From Haloarcula nitratireducens (GTDB lineage: Archaea; Halobacteriota; Halobacteria; Halobacteriales; Haloarculaceae), in the NCBI RefSeq assembly GCF_019599505.1, contig NZ_RKLT01000001.1, forward strand, positions 62,001 through 126,000: 64,000 nt of DNA, read 5' to 3'. Below are positions 1-10,765 of the stretch, piece after piece (positions within the stretch are counted from its first letter, which is position 1; each line of letters begins with the position of its first letter). The notes below the pieces were generated by a model. That model did not search any database, was not told where the DNA came from, and saw only the letters and a list, made by a program, of their open reading frames with translations. The position numbers and the translations under genes are program-made.

Positions 1-1
1 C

Positions 2-139
2 CACGCCCTTCGCGAAGACTCGCACATCACGCAGGCTCACCTCGAAACCGCCGTCCGAGAGACGAAATCGAGCATCGCCGACTGGGGCGGCCGCGACCGG
101 TACGCTGACGCCGAGGACACGTCGGCGCTGAACCTGTAG
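2..139 (+). CDS. C-terminal end of a gene cut by the window edge
   Basis: An open frame runs in from the left edge and stops at a TAG. It gives 45 residues, starting HALREDSHITQAHLETAV and ending SALNL. The helical 'ITQAHLETAVRETKSSI' segment resembles the last helices of AAA+ ATPases (the lid region followed by a short acidic tail), but the catalytic part lies outside the window, so this is only a hint. It ends just before the convergent 3' end of hutH. Confidence 0.45.
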   Translation, partial: HALREDSHITQAHLETAVRETKSSIADWGGRDRYADAEDTSALNL

Positions 140-152
140 GGACTCGCCGCGG

Positions 153-1745
153 CTATTCGAGGCCGACCGCCTCGCCGACGCGGTCGACAAGCAGTCCCTC
201 GGCGACGAGCGTCCGCGCCCGGTCGATGTCCTCGTGGACTTCGCGGTCGGCGTCGAGTTTCGGAATTACCTCTCTGACCGTCCCGTAGGCGATACCGGTC
301 CCGACGCCGTGCGAGAGCGAGTCGTCCAAGAACTCCGCGGCCTGTGCCGCACAGAGGAGTTCGATTCCCACGACGGTCTGGACGTTCTCGACGACGCTCC
401 GGAACGAGAGCGCGGACTGGCCGCTCATGCTGACGTGATCCTCCTGATTGCCGCTGACGGGCGTCGAGTCGATCGACGGTCGGCCGGTCGCTCGGCACTC
501 GTTCAGCAGCGCCGCGGCGGTGTACTGGGCGATCATGTAGCCGGACATCACGCCGCCGCGCTCGGTGAGAAACGGCGGCAGATGATCCTCCTGCAGATTG
601 GGATTGAGCATGCGGTCGACGCGGCGCTCGCAGACGGCCGCGAGTTCGGTCAGCGCGCCCGCCGCGTAGTCCAGTCGGAGCGCCAGCGGTTCGCCGTGGA
701 AGTTCCCGGCCGACAGCACCGCGGCGTCGCCGGTGCCGCTCGCCCGGTCCGGAGCGTCCGCGCGGGCGAACAGCAGCGGGTTGTCCGTGGCGCTGTTGAG
801 TTCCGTCTCGACGGCCTCGCGGAGGTGGTCGAGGGCGTCCCGCACCGCGCCGTGGACCTGCGGGAGACACCGAATCGAGTAGGCGTCCTGCACCCGGTCG
901 CAGTTGCGGTGCGATTCGACGACGCCCGACTCGGCCGTGAGACGGCGGACGTTCCGCGCGCTCGCCGCCTGTCCGGGATGCGGACGAACCGCCGAGATGG
1001 CCTCGTGACTCGGCACCGTCGACCCCATCGTCACCTCCGTCGTGAGCGCGCCGGCCACGTCCGCGCTCCGGAGGGCCGCCGTCGCGTCGCGGACGGCCAG
1101 CGCGCCGAGGCCGACGCTCAACTGCGTCCCGTTGACGAGCGCTAACCCCTCTTTCGCTTCGAGGGTAACTGGCTCGAGTCCGACCGCGGAGAGGGCCTCG
1201 TCGCCCGAGAGCCGTTTCGTCTCACCGTCGGTAGTGACCTCCGCTTCCCCCTCGCCGATGAGTACGAGCGACATGTGCGCGAGCGGGGCGAGGTCGCCGC
1301 TCGCGCCGAGGCTGCCTCGGGAGGGGACGATCGGGTGAACTCGCTCGTTCAGCGTCGCCACCAGCAGGTCGATCACGTCCTCGCGAATACCCGAGTACCC
1401 CTTCACGAGCGCGTTCGCCCGCGCGACCATCATCGCCCTGACTTCCTCGCGGGCCAGTTCGCGGCCGACGCCCGCGGCGTGGCTCCGCAGGAGGTTCTCC
1501 TGGAGCGGTTCGAGGTCCGAGCGCGGAATCCGTTCGTCGACCAGTTCGCCGAAGCCCGTGTTGACCCCGTAGACGGCCTCACCGCTCTCCAGGACGGCTT
1601 CGACGCGTTCGCGCGACTCGCGGACGGCTTCCCGCGCGTCGTCGGCGATAGAGACGGTCGCGCCCTCGCGGGCGACGGCGACCACGTCTTCGGGGGAAAG
1701 CGACGCGCCGTCGAGGACGACGCTATCCGTGCCAACTCCGGTCAT
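153..1745 (-). CDS. hutH: Histidine ammonia-lyase (HutH)
   Basis: First enzyme of histidine breakdown: it removes ammonia from L-histidine to give urocanate in the cytoplasm. The 530-residue length is normal for the family. The Ala-Ser-Gly triad that cyclises into the MIO electrophile is at residues 148-150 within GSLGASGDLAPLAHMSL, and the N-terminal substrate loop YGVNTGFG is at about 59-66. It is the last gene of the minus-strand hutU-hutG-hutI-hutH run, starting 19 bp after the hutI stop. Protein family and operon context agree fully. Confidence 0.97.
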   Translation of the reverse strand: MTGVGTDSVVLDGASLSPEDVVAVAREGATVSIADDAREAVRESRERVEAVLESGEAVYGVNTGFGELVDERIPRSDLEPLQENLLRSHAAGVGRELAREEVRAMMVARANALVKGYSGIREDVIDLLVATLNERVHPIVPSRGSLGASGDLAPLAHMSLVLIGEGEAEVTTDGETKRLSGDEALSAVGLEPVTLEAKEGLALVNGTQLSVGLGALAVRDATAALRSADVAGALTTEVTMGSTVPSHEAISAVRPHPGQAASARNVRRLTAESGVVESHRNCDRVQDAYSIRCLPQVHGAVRDALDHLREAVETELNSATDNPLLFARADAPDRASGTGDAAVLSAGNFHGEPLALRLDYAAGALTELAAVCERRVDRMLNPNLQEDHLPPFLTERGGVMSGYMIAQYTAAALLNECRATGRPSIDSTPVSGNQEDHVSMSGQSALSFRSVVENVQTVVGIELLCAAQAAEFLDDSLSHGVGTGIAYGTVREVIPKLDADREVHEDIDRARTLVAEGLLVDRVGEAVGLE

Positions 1746-1764
1746 GCGTCACGGTACGTGCCAC

Positions 1765-3012
1765 TCACTCATACGTCATGCTACCGCCCTCGCAGACCAC
1801 GGTCCCGTCGGCGAGCACCGTCTCCACGACGTTCGTGCCGTACTGGTAGGGGACGTGAACGTGCGTCGGCGCGTCTAAGACGAGCAGGTCGCCCGGTGCA
1901 CCCTCGTGGAGCGTCCCGCGGTCGTCCTCGCGGTCCAGCGCCAGCGCGGCGTTTCGCGTCCCCGCGATCAGCGCCTCGGCGGGCGTCATTCGCATCTCGA
2001 CGCAGGACAGCGCCATCGCGAACCCCATGCTGTGACTGTGGCAGTTCGGGTTGAAGTCCGTCGCCACGGCCACCGGTGCGCCCGCGTCGAGGAAGGCTCC
2101 CGCGTCGGCGTAGTCGGCACCGAGACCGAACGCCGTACCGGGAAGCAAGACGGGCGTCACGCCCGACTCGACCAAGGCGTCGATGTCGTCGTCCGTGGCG
2201 TGCAGGAGGTGGTCGGCGCTGGCCGCGCCCAACTCGGCGGCGAGTTGCGTCCCGCCGATGTGAGCGAGTTCCTCGGCGTGGACCTTCGGCGTCAGCCCCG
2301 CCGCCTCGCCCGCTTCGAGGACGCGCCGAGACTGGGGAACGGAGAAGACGCCCTCCTCGCAGAAGACGTCGCAGAACTCGGCGACGCCCTGCGATTCGAC
2401 GGCCGGAATCTGCTCTTCGACCACCTCCTGGACGTAGTCGTCGGCGTCGCGGTCCTCGGGAACGGCGTGTGCGCCCATGAACGTCGGCACCACGTCGACC
2501 GGGTGGCGGTCGTCGGCGCGGTCGATGACGTCCAGCATCCGCAGTTCCGTCTCCGTATCGAGGCCGTACCCCGACTTCACCTCGACGGTGGTCGTCCCGC
2601 TCGCGAGCATCGTATCGAGGTGGCCGAGCAGGTTCGAGAGGAGCGTCTCGTCGTCGGCCTCCCGAACTGCCCGCACGGTGCGGAGGATACCCCCACCCTC
2701 GGCGAGGATGTCCTGATAGGACTTCCCGCGGAGCTTCGCGGCGAACTCGTCGGAGCGGTCGCCGGCGAACAGGCCGTGCGTGTGCGGATCGACGAAGCCC
2801 GGGAGGACGGCCCGGCCGTCGGCGTCGACGGCTCGGGCAGCGTTCCCCGGCGGGTACTCCCTCGCGACTTCGCCGGTCGGGCCGACGGCCGCGACGTCGC
2901 CGTCGACGACCGCGACCGCGCCGTCCTCGACCGTTTCGAGGTCCCGGCCGCTCTCGTCGGGACCGACGACGAGTTCGTTCGCGCCGTGGACGACCGCGTC
3001 GAGGTCGGTCAT
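1765..3012 (-). CDS. hutI: Imidazolonepropionase (HutI)
   Basis: Third step of histidine degradation: hydrolysis of imidazolone-5-propionate to N-formimidoyl-L-glutamate. The protein has 415 residues and the amidohydrolase fold signature [11 protein letters not shown] at about 76-86, with metal-binding H77 and H79. Downstream are [10 protein letters not shown] and the [12 protein letters not shown] segment typical of HutI. The open frame extends 30 codons further upstream, but the ATG at 3012 is preferred because it overlaps the hutG stop by 4 bp (ATGA), implying coupled translation. Confidence 0.96.
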   Translation of the reverse strand: MTDLDAVVHGANELVVGPDESGRDLETVEDGAVAVVDGDVAAVGPTGEVAREYPPGNAARAVDADGRAVLPGFVDPHTHGLFAGDRSDEFAAKLRGKSYQDILAEGGGILRTVRAVREADDETLLSNLLGHLDTMLASGTTTVEVKSGYGLDTETELRMLDVIDRADDRHPVDVVPTFMGAHAVPEDRDADDYVQEVVEEQIPAVESQGVAEFCDVFCEEGVFSVPQSRRVLEAGEAAGLTPKVHAEELAHIGGTQLAAELGAASADHLLHATDDDIDALVESGVTPVLLPGTAFGLGADYADAGAFLDAGAPVAVATDFNPNCHSHSMGFAMALSCVEMRMTPAEALIAGTRNAALALDREDDRGTLHEGAPGDLLVLDAPTHVHVPYQYGTNVVETVLADGTVVCEGGSMTYE

Positions 3013-3932
3013 CGCGCCACCCCCAGCCCGCTGAGGAAGTGCGCGACGGCGCGGGCGGCGACGCGAGCGGTGCGGAACCCGTCGTCCAGCGGCGGCGCGC
3101 ACTCGACCACCTCGAACCCGACGACCCGGTCGTGGGCCGCGACGCGGCCGAGCATCGCGAACAGTTCGCGCGCCGTGAGACCGCCCGGCGTCGGCGCGCT
3201 CACGCCGGGAGCGACCGCCGAGTCGAGGACGTCGAGGTCGAGGCTGACGTATATCGAATCCACGCCGTCCATCGAACCGAGGGCCTCGTCTACCGCCGCC
3301 TTCGGATCCGCCTCGACGGCCTCGGGCGTGGTCACGTGCCCGCCCTGTTCGGCGACGTACTCGTGGTACGCGGTCGAGGTCTCGAAGTGACGCGCCCCGA
3401 CGACGGCGAAGGCGTCTAACCCGGCCTCGTGGAGCTGGCGATAGGGGGTGCCGCTGGTGGGGTCGCCTCGAACTTCGCGGCAGTCCAGGTGGGCGTCGAA
3501 ACTGAGCGCCCCGAGCGTCCCGTCGGTCAGCAGGGGGGCGGCGTTCGGGAAGGTGAGCGAGTTGTCGCCGCCGAGGAAGACCGGGAACGCGCCCGCGTCG
3601 TAGATGGCGGCCGCGGTCTCCTGTACGGCGAACTGGACGCCCTCGACGCAGTCGTCGGGAATCGCTACGTCGCCGAGGTCGCCGACGGAATCCACCGGAC
3701 CGCGGTCGACGTGGTGGGTCTTCGTCCCGGCGAGTTCCCGGCGGATGGCCTCGGGTCCCTCGCGTGCACCCTTCCGGCCGATGACCGCGCCGTCGTACGG
3801 TTCGCCGACGAGGACGGCGTCGTAGTCACCCGCCGAGTCGAGCGTCGCGCCCTCGATAACGTCGCCGAACTGCTCGTCGTTCGGGTCGTCGGAGGGGCCG
3901 CCCCACTCCGGGGGCGTAGTGAGTTCGCTCAT
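3009..3932 (-). CDS. hutG: Formimidoylglutamase, ureohydrolase family (HutG)
   Basis: Fourth hut step: hydrolyses N-formimidoyl-glutamate to glutamate and formamide. The 307-residue protein has the arginase/agmatinase fold motifs: FDAHLDCR (D146, H148, D150) and SLDLDVLD (D232, D234), which bind the two-metal centre. The first metal motif reads GGDNS, with N124 where most ureohydrolases have histidine (GGDHS). It overlaps hutI by 4 bp and hutU by 4 bp, so the genes are tightly coupled. Agmatinase is the alternative from sequence alone, but the operon makes HutG much more likely. Confidence 0.93.
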   Translation of the reverse strand: MSELTTPPEWGGPSDDPNDEQFGDVIEGATLDSAGDYDAVLVGEPYDGAVIGRKGAREGPEAIRRELAGTKTHHVDRGPVDSVGDLGDVAIPDDCVEGVQFAVQETAAAIYDAGAFPVFLGGDNSLTFPNAAPLLTDGTLGALSFDAHLDCREVRGDPTSGTPYRQLHEAGLDAFAVVGARHFETSTAYHEYVAEQGGHVTTPEAVEADPKAAVDEALGSMDGVDSIYVSLDLDVLDSAVAPGVSAPTPGGLTARELFAMLGRVAAHDRVVGFEVVECAPPLDDGFRTARVAARAVAHFLSGLGVAR

Positions 3933-5671
3933 CGCTCGCGGTCCCGCATCGGCACGGCCACGTCGTCCGCGTCGGCCTGCTCGATAGCCTCGTCGTAGCC
4001 CGCGTCGGCGTGGCGAATCACGCCCATCCCGGGGTCAGTGGTGAAGACGCGGCGGGCCTTCTCGGCGGCGAGGTCGGAGCCATCGAGGACGACGTGGTTG
4101 TTCGTGTGCAAGGCGTTCCCGATGCCGACGCCACCGCCGTCGTGGACGCTGACGATGTCCGCGCCGGCCGCGCAGTTCAGCAGGGCGTTCAGGATGGGCC
4201 AGTCGGCGACGGCGTCGGAACCGTCTCTCATCGCTTCTGTCTCGCGGTTCGGCGAGGCGACGCTGCCGGCATCGAGATGGTCTCGCGTCACGACGATGGG
4301 AGCCGATATCTCGCCCTCGGCGACGAGTTCGTTGATGCGAAGCGCGAACCGCGCGCGCTCGGTCAGGCCGTCCTCGGTGGCGTAGCCGAGCCAGCACACC
4401 CGCGAGGGGAGCCCCTGGAAGGAGACCCGATCCTGTGCCAACTCTATCCAGCGGTGGAGCGACTCCTTTCCGGGGAACAACTCCTTGACGGCTTCGTCGG
4501 TGCGGTGGATGTCGTCGGGGTCCCCCGACAGGGCGGCCCAGCGGAACGGCCCCTTCCCCTGACAGAACAGCGGGCGGACGTACGCGGGGACGAATCCGGG
4601 GAAGTCGAACGCGTTCTCCATCTCGCGGTGCTCTTCGACCTGCCCGCGGATGTTGTTGCCGTACTCGAAGGCGATGGCTCCCCGGTTCTGCATCTCCAGA
4701 ATGCCCTCGACGTGGCGTTCCATCGTGTCGAGGCTCTCGGCGACGTACTTCTCCGGGTCGCGCTCTCGCAGTTCGTCGGCTTCTGAGACGGTGTAGCCCG
4801 AGGGGTAGTAGCCCTCCAACTCGTCGTGAGCGCTGGTCTGGTCGGTTATCACGTCGGGGACGAACCCGCGTTCGAGCATCGCTTCGAGCATATCGGCGGC
4901 GTTCATGTGAACGCCGACGCTGTAGGCTTCGCCGCTCTCGGCGGCTTCTCTCGCGCGCTCGATAGCCTCGTCCAAGTCGTCGGTCTTCTCCTGGCAGTAG
5001 TCCGTCTCGATGCGGCGGTCGATGCGCTTCTCGTCGACCTCGGCGGCGATGCAGACGCCGTGGTTCATCGTCACCGCGAGCGGTTGCGCGCCGCCCATAC
5101 CTCCCAAACCGCCGGTGACGACTATCTTCTCTCGCAGGCCGTCGTTCTCGGGATAGTGTTCGCGCGAGAGGGCCGCTAGCGTCTCGTAGGTGCCCTGAAT
5201 GATACCCTGCGTACCGATATAGGCCCACGACCCGGCGGTCATCTGGCCGTACATGATGAGTCCCTTCGCCTCGAGTTCGTGGAAGTGCTCCCAGTTATCC
5301 CACTTCCCGACGAGGTTCGAGTTGGCGATGAGCACGCGTGGGGCCTTCTCGTGGGTCTCGAAGCGGCCCACCGGCTTGCCGCTCTGGACGAGCAGCGTCT
5401 CGGTGTCGCCCAGCGCGCGTAGTTCGTCCATGATCGCGTCGTAGGCGTCCCACGAGCGCGCGGCCCGTCCGGTGCCGCCGTAGACGACGAGGTCCTCGGG
5501 CCTCTCGCCGACCTCCGGGTCGAGGTTGTTGTTCAGCATCCGGAGGGCGGCCTCCTGTCGCCACCCCTCGCACTCGATGTCCGTTCCGGTCGGTGCGCCC
5601 TGGTACTCGCGCCACTGCTCGGACGGTTCGCCGACCCCGTGGTCGGCGTCGGTCGTGGGTTGTTGTGACAT
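3929..5671 (-). CDS. hutU: Urocanate hydratase (HutU)
   Basis: Second hut step: NAD+-dependent hydration of urocanate to imidazolone propionate. The protein has 580 residues, slightly longer than bacterial enzymes (about 555). It shows the family's [13 protein letters not shown] start region, the NAD-binding [13 protein letters not shown] stretch and C-terminal [17 protein letters not shown]. The open frame runs 127 codons further upstream into the divergent regulator, so ATG 5671 (MSQQPTTD) is the sensible start. First gene of the hut operon; an AT-rich TATA element lies about 55 nt upstream. Confidence 0.97.
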   Translation of the reverse strand: MSQQPTTDADHGVGEPSEQWREYQGAPTGTDIECEGWRQEAALRMLNNNLDPEVGERPEDLVVYGGTGRAARSWDAYDAIMDELRALGDTETLLVQSGKPVGRFETHEKAPRVLIANSNLVGKWDNWEHFHELEAKGLIMYGQMTAGSWAYIGTQGIIQGTYETLAALSREHYPENDGLREKIVVTGGLGGMGGAQPLAVTMNHGVCIAAEVDEKRIDRRIETDYCQEKTDDLDEAIERAREAAESGEAYSVGVHMNAADMLEAMLERGFVPDVITDQTSAHDELEGYYPSGYTVSEADELRERDPEKYVAESLDTMERHVEGILEMQNRGAIAFEYGNNIRGQVEEHREMENAFDFPGFVPAYVRPLFCQGKGPFRWAALSGDPDDIHRTDEAVKELFPGKESLHRWIELAQDRVSFQGLPSRVCWLGYATEDGLTERARFALRINELVAEGEISAPIVVTRDHLDAGSVASPNRETEAMRDGSDAVADWPILNALLNCAAGADIVSVHDGGGVGIGNALHTNNHVVLDGSDLAAEKARRVFTTDPGMGVIRHADAGYDEAIEQADADDVAVPMRDRER

Positions 5672-5717
5672 ATCTCGACGTATGGCCGCGAACGGGATAG
5701 CGAAATCCCTCCTCACG

Positions 5718-5753
5718 GTGGTTATTTTATATGGCACGTGCGTATTGATAGCT
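5718..5753. promoter_or_regulatory. Divergent promoter region between hutU and the bat-type regulator
   Basis: The 82-bp gap between the two divergent starts has one AT-rich block (ttattttata, about 5721-5730) that can serve as a TATA box both ways. For the plus-strand regulator it lies about 27 nt before the ATG, which predicts a leaderless mRNA. For hutU it leaves a short leader. The palindrome CACGTG sits at 5735-5740, a possible operator. Position and composition are seen; promoter function is inferred. Confidence 0.55.
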
Positions 5754-6398
5754 ATGTACGAGGCCGTCTTCCGCGTCGTCGGTGACGGGGCGTACGCGGT
5801 GGCCACCGACGACACCGACACGACCATCGAACTGTGGTGTAACGACCACCGCGACCTGTTGCACGTCAGCGGGCGCGGTGCCGACGCCGTGCTGGACGAG
5901 GTGCGGGACACCGTCGGCGTCAGCGAGCGGCTTCGGCAGGGCGACGAACTGGTGGTCGTCACCGCCGAGTGTCTCACGGCCCACCTCGAGCACAACGTCG
6001 AGGGGTACCTCGCCGACCACGGCTGTCTGCTCGTGCCGCCGCTCAAATACACCGAGGGCGCGAAACTCGCCCGCGTCCTCGCGCTCGACGCCGAGTCGCT
6101 GTCGGCCGTGTACGCGGCGATGGCCGACGACTACGCGGTGACCGTCGAGTCGAAGCGCGAGATCCGGTCGGTGACCCCCGACGCGCCGCTGTTGACGGTG
6201 GACGCGGTACTGCCGGACCTCTCGACGCGCCAGCGCGAGGTGTTCCTGACGGCCTACGAGATGGGGTACTACGAACTCCCGCGGGAGACCTCGACGGCGG
6301 CGATCGCCGAGGCGGTCGGCGTGACGCGACGGACCGCGGAGGAGCACCTGCGCCGCGCGGAGAAGAAGCTGACCGACGCGTTAGTGGAGTTTCTGTAG
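5754..6398 (+). CDS. Bat-type HTH regulator, probable hut regulator
   Basis: A 214-residue DNA-binding protein. The C-terminal third ([20 protein letters not shown] through [19 protein letters not shown]) is the bacterio-opsin-activator HTH_10 domain. The first two thirds match the small alpha/beta sensory region found in haloarchaeal one-component regulators. It is divergent from hutU across 82 bp, so control of histidine degradation is the natural inference, not shown directly. ATG 5754 is chosen over the longer frame (from 5526) because that one runs antisense into hutU and the TATA element fits a leaderless start here. Confidence 0.85.
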   Translation: MYEAVFRVVGDGAYAVATDDTDTTIELWCNDHRDLLHVSGRGADAVLDEVRDTVGVSERLRQGDELVVVTAECLTAHLEHNVEGYLADHGCLLVPPLKYTEGAKLARVLALDAESLSAVYAAMADDYAVTVESKREIRSVTPDAPLLTVDAVLPDLSTRQREVFLTAYEMGYYELPRETSTAAIAEAVGVTRRTAEEHLRRAEKKLTDALVEFL

Positions 6399-6500
6399 AG
6401 AGCGGCGGCCAGAGCACGGGTCGTCCGCCGCCGCCGGGGCGGAGCGAGACGGTTCCGCCGCCACCAGACTTACCCGCTCTCTCGGCGAACGAGCGTCCCC

Positions 6501-6980
6501 ATGCCCCAACCACGACCGATGGCGCACGTCGGAGTGACGGTACCGGATATCGACGCGGCACTCGAGTGGTACGAGGACGTCCTGGATTTCCGACGCCTCC
6601 TGGGTCCGATGGAAGTCGACGGCGACGACGACTCGCAGATGGCACGGCTCTGTCGGGACGTGCTCGGCGAGTTCGAGACGGTCAGGATAGCGCACACGAC
6701 GAGCGGAAACGGCACTGGCGTCGAATTCTTCGAATTCGACGACGTCACCCCCAGCGACCCGGATCCGCACGACGCCGGGTTCTTCCACATCTGCGTCGTC
6801 GACCCCGACATCGAGGAACTCGCCGCGGATATCGAAGCGGCCGGCGGCAGCCATCACACGGACGTCTGGCGACTCTTCCCCGATCAGGAGTATCGGATGA
6901 CGTACTGCAAGGACCCGTGGGACAACATCGTCGAGATCTACACCCACGACTATCAGCAGACCTACAGTAACCAGGAGTAG
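6501..6980 (+). CDS. VOC-superfamily (glyoxalase/bleomycin-resistance fold) protein
   Basis: A 159-residue protein starting MPQPRPMAHVGVTVPDIDAA, the canonical first strand and helix of a VOC module. EWYEDVLDF, GFFHICVVDPDIEEL and the closing KDPWDNIVEIY of the second beta-alpha-beta-beta-beta half follow. Conserved His and Glu positions (AHVGV, FFHICV, IVEIY) suggest a metal site. The substrate is unknown; lactoylglutathione lyase-like and dioxygenase-like members share this architecture. It sits alone between the hut regulator and acylphosphatase. Confidence 0.8.
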   Translation: MPQPRPMAHVGVTVPDIDAALEWYEDVLDFRRLLGPMEVDGDDDSQMARLCRDVLGEFETVRIAHTTSGNGTGVEFFEFDDVTPSDPDPHDAGFFHICVVDPDIEELAADIEAAGGSHHTDVWRLFPDQEYRMTYCKDPWDNIVEIYTHDYQQTYSNQE

Positions 6981-7022
6981 CGTTTCGCTCTCGACGCTCT
7001 CGGAGGGTCCGCCCGCCGACGG

Positions 7023-7298
7023 TCAGTGCTTCTCGAACCCGTCGAGGTCCCCTTGCGGGTCCCCCTCCTCGACCTCGATACCGCTCACGTCGGCCTTTAT
7101 CGGCCCTCGCTCACACCAGTCGATCATCGTGTTCACGTCCTCTTCGCGCCCCTCGAACAGCGCCTCGACCCGCCCGTCTTCGAGGTTCCTGACCCACCCC
7201 TCGACGTCGTGTGCGCGGGCGGTCTCGTGGGCGTTGTCGCGGAAGTGGACGTGCTGTACGTCCCCCTCGACGAAGACGTGAGCGCGTGATTCAGTCAC
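7023..7298 (-). CDS. Acylphosphatase
   Basis: Small hydrolase of carboxyl-phosphate bonds, cytoplasmic. The frame holds the family pattern GDVQHVHFRDNAHETA followed by GWVRNLEDGRVE, with the active-site Arg (HFR) and Asn (VRN). The middle of the first motif reads QHVHFR rather than the usual QGVxFR. An ATG at 7340 would lengthen the protein by 14 residues, but the TATA-like ttatatat lies right next to it (about 7341-7348). I therefore chose the GTG at 7298, which has a GGAGG motif about 14 nt upstream and gives a 91-residue protein of normal length. Confidence 0.85.
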   Translation of the reverse strand: MTESRAHVFVEGDVQHVHFRDNAHETARAHDVEGWVRNLEDGRVEALFEGREEDVNTMIDWCERGPIKADVSGIEVEEGDPQGDLDGFEKH

Positions 7299-7433
7299 GG
7301 AAGCGTTTGCCTCCGAGGACGGAAGAACACTGTGTCTCATATATAACCGAGCGGCGCGGCGGCGGGCCTGTGCTCCCTCGGTCCACCGAGAGTGCCGGAA
7401 AAAGACGACCGTGACAGTCGCTCTACGGCGCTC

Positions 7434-8855
7434 TCAGAAGAATCCCAGCGCCGCCAGCGCGTGGGTGATGCCCGCGATGAGCGGCAGGAGGATGATCGTC
7501 CGCATCACGAACAGCGCGACGAGCTCGCGGAAGCGGATCGGCACGTCGCTGAACATGTCCATGATCATCGGGCCGACGCTGGAGAAGAAGATGAGCTGCG
7601 AGACGGCGAGCACCGCGACGAAGAACTTCGCCTTCGTCGCCGTCTCGGTCACCAGCAGGACGGGGACGTACATCTCCGTGATGCCGACGATGGTCGCGGG
7701 GGCGACGACCTCGGCGTTCGGGATGCCGAGCGCCGCGATGACCGGCGTCAGCGGCCGCCCGAGGACGTCGAACAGCGGCGTGTGCGCCGACAGCAGCGTC
7801 GCCGCGAGGCCGACGGCGAGGATCGTCCCGAGGATGAGGCTCGTCAGTTTCAGGCCGTCGACGAAGCCGCGCTTCGCGGCTTGGGCGAACGTTTCGCCCT
7901 CCTCGGCCTTGCCGACGGCCTCGCTGATGGCGAGTCGGACGTAGTCGGTCGGCGACCCGGAGAAGGCGACTTCGGGGTCCGGTTCGGCGATGTACTCCTC
8001 GGGCGTCGTCGAGATGGGCGGCAGGCGGACGAGGATCGCGCCGGTGACGACGACACAGAGGAAGTACGCGCCGAAGACGAGCGGGAACAGCGGCAGGATC
8101 TCTAAGGTGGCGGCGACGACGCCGACGAAGCCGATGGAGACCGTCGAGAAACAGGTGGCGATGGTGAACACGTCGCGCTTGTGGTAGCCGCCGGCCTCGA
8201 AGACGTTGCGGGTGACGTAGAGGCCGACGCTGTAGGAGCCGACCCACGAGGCGAGACTATCCAGCGCCGCGCGGCCGGGCACCTTGAACAGCGGTCGCAT
8301 GATCGGCCGGGCGAGCGTCCCGACGAACTCCAACCCCCCGAGTTCGACGAAGATAGTGATGAAGATCGCGCCGATGGGGATGATGACGCCGACGCTGTAC
8401 ACCAGCGTGTTCCACATCAGGCCGCCGGTGCCGGGCGTGTGTAGCCACCCCGGCCCGAGCTTGAAGAACATCACCGGGGCCAACAGCAAGCCGGCGACCC
8501 GGAGCGCCCAGAAGACGGTCGACGTCTCGAAGTACGAGAGGTCGTAGCCGCCGACCTCGCCGCCGCCGACCATCGCCAGCGTCGTCAGGACGCCGCCGGC
8601 GGCGATGATGGCCAGCGAGTACACCCCGACGGCGTTCGGGAAAGTCCCCGTTATGTTGCTCACGACGATGTCGAACGGCACCGTCACCTCCCCCTGATAG
8701 GGGACCGGCAGGAGGAAGAACACGCCGCCGATGAGGAAGGCGACGACGAACTTCAGCACGGGCCACATATCGTACTCGTTCAGTTCTACGTCGTCGATGC
8801 CCTCGACCGCCGGTTCGGTGTCGACGGTGTAGGTGTTGCCTGTTTCGGTAGACAT
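7434..8855 (-). CDS. YjiH-family polytopic membrane protein (nucleoside-recognition/Gate domain)
   Basis: A 473-residue integral membrane protein with roughly ten hydrophobic segments. It resembles the YjiH family, whose core is the 'Gate' (nucleoside-recognition) module repeated in each half; for example LMWNTLVYSVGVIIPIGAI and the C-terminal VGITEMYVPVLLV. The family is thought to be transport-related but the substrate is not established. Proximity to hut genes makes an amino-acid-related role possible, as inference only. ATG 8855 is chosen over a GTG two codons upstream. A TATA-like atttataa lies at 8911-8918 on this strand's upstream side. Confidence 0.75.
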   Translation of the reverse strand: MSTETGNTYTVDTEPAVEGIDDVELNEYDMWPVLKFVVAFLIGGVFFLLPVPYQGEVTVPFDIVVSNITGTFPNAVGVYSLAIIAAGGVLTTLAMVGGGEVGGYDLSYFETSTVFWALRVAGLLLAPVMFFKLGPGWLHTPGTGGLMWNTLVYSVGVIIPIGAIFITIFVELGGLEFVGTLARPIMRPLFKVPGRAALDSLASWVGSYSVGLYVTRNVFEAGGYHKRDVFTIATCFSTVSIGFVGVVAATLEILPLFPLVFGAYFLCVVVTGAILVRLPPISTTPEEYIAEPDPEVAFSGSPTDYVRLAISEAVGKAEEGETFAQAAKRGFVDGLKLTSLILGTILAVGLAATLLSAHTPLFDVLGRPLTPVIAALGIPNAEVVAPATIVGITEMYVPVLLVTETATKAKFFVAVLAVSQLIFFSSVGPMIMDMFSDVPIRFRELVALFVMRTIILLPLIAGITHALAALGFF

Positions 8856-8911
8856 TACCACACACTACCGGGATCGAAGTGTTAGTTCCGGAACCACCCT
8901 GTGGCGGGTAA

Positions 8912-9919
<1,008 letters not shown>

Positions 9920-10072
9920 CGGCGTTTTCCCCGTCGGCCGCCCCGCTGACCCCAGTCGGCCTCCAGCATTCCCGATCCGGCCGCAGCGTCGCTCCTCGCC
10001 GGCACTCGCAGCGACGGCCTCTAGATGATCCCGGCGATTCGACCGGTTTGGTAGCGGCCGAATGGGCGGCTC

Positions 10073-10723
10073 TCAGTCCAGTTCGGCCGCGCCTTCCTCG
10101 AAGAGCGCGTCCATGAGTTTCGTCTGCGCGGCGGCGAGGTGTCCGGCGAACGTCGAGGGACAGACGTCCAGCGCAGCGGCGACCTCGCCGGCGTTGGCCT
10201 GTTTCGGTCGCTCGAAGTAGCCCAGTTCGTGGGCCGTTCGCAACACCTCCCGCTGACGGTCGGTGAACGCCTGCTTGTCGACGAAGACGGGTTCCGAGTC
10301 GCCCTCGTCGGTGCCGGACTGCCGCAGACTGCGGACGGTCACCGACTGTTCGTGGGCCCGGAGGTCGGCGACGACGTCGCGGAGCTCTGCGAGGTCGGAC
10401 GCGATGAACGTGACGAGGAGTTCGCCGTCTTCGGCGCTGATGTCCCGAACCGGGCAGTCGTGGCGCTCGACGTAGTCACACGCACAGCCCTGGTCCGCGG
10501 GCCGATCGAGTCGGTAGACGGTCTCGGCGTCGTAACTGAAGACCTCCTCACCGGGGTGGTCGTCTCGCTCTACGGGCCCGTCGGTGGTCACCTCGAGTGG
10601 AATTCGACCCCGGGAGGGCTGACCGGTAGTGACGGATCGAACGCGGCGGCTTCGGCCGAACTCGACGACTGGACAGGCGGCGGGCTCTCGCACCGTCACC
10701 GTGGCGAGGATTCCTGTCGACAT
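10073..10723 (-). CDS. narO: NarO-like bat-type HTH regulator of nitrate respiration
   Basis: A 216-residue regulator divergent from the nar operon. The C-terminal part (FTDRQREVLRTAHELGYFERP, then STFAGHLAAAQTKLMDALF) is an HTH_10 domain. The N-terminal region has a cysteine set, C17, C80, C82 and C90 (CACDYVERHDCP), suggesting a metal or Fe-S centre that could sense oxygen or redox. Haloarchaeal NarO, which activates denitrification genes under anoxia, has this layout and location, so the symbol rests on architecture plus synteny. DmsR-type regulators are the closest alternative. Confidence 0.8.
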   Translation of the reverse strand: MSTGILATVTVREPAACPVVEFGRSRRVRSVTTGQPSRGRIPLEVTTDGPVERDDHPGEEVFSYDAETVYRLDRPADQGCACDYVERHDCPVRDISAEDGELLVTFIASDLAELRDVVADLRAHEQSVTVRSLRQSGTDEGDSEPVFVDKQAFTDRQREVLRTAHELGYFERPKQANAGEVAAALDVCPSTFAGHLAAAQTKLMDALFEEGAAELD

Positions 10724-10765
10724 AGTGGGGTTTCCCCGGCACCGTTGTTAAGCGTTCGCACGTCC

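Noticed and set aside
234..2054. Long frames on the plus strand opposite hutH and hutI
   Set aside because: High GC and strong codon-position bias give long antisense frames across the window; these have Arg/Pro/Val-rich compositions without motifs, while the opposite strand holds clear enzymes.
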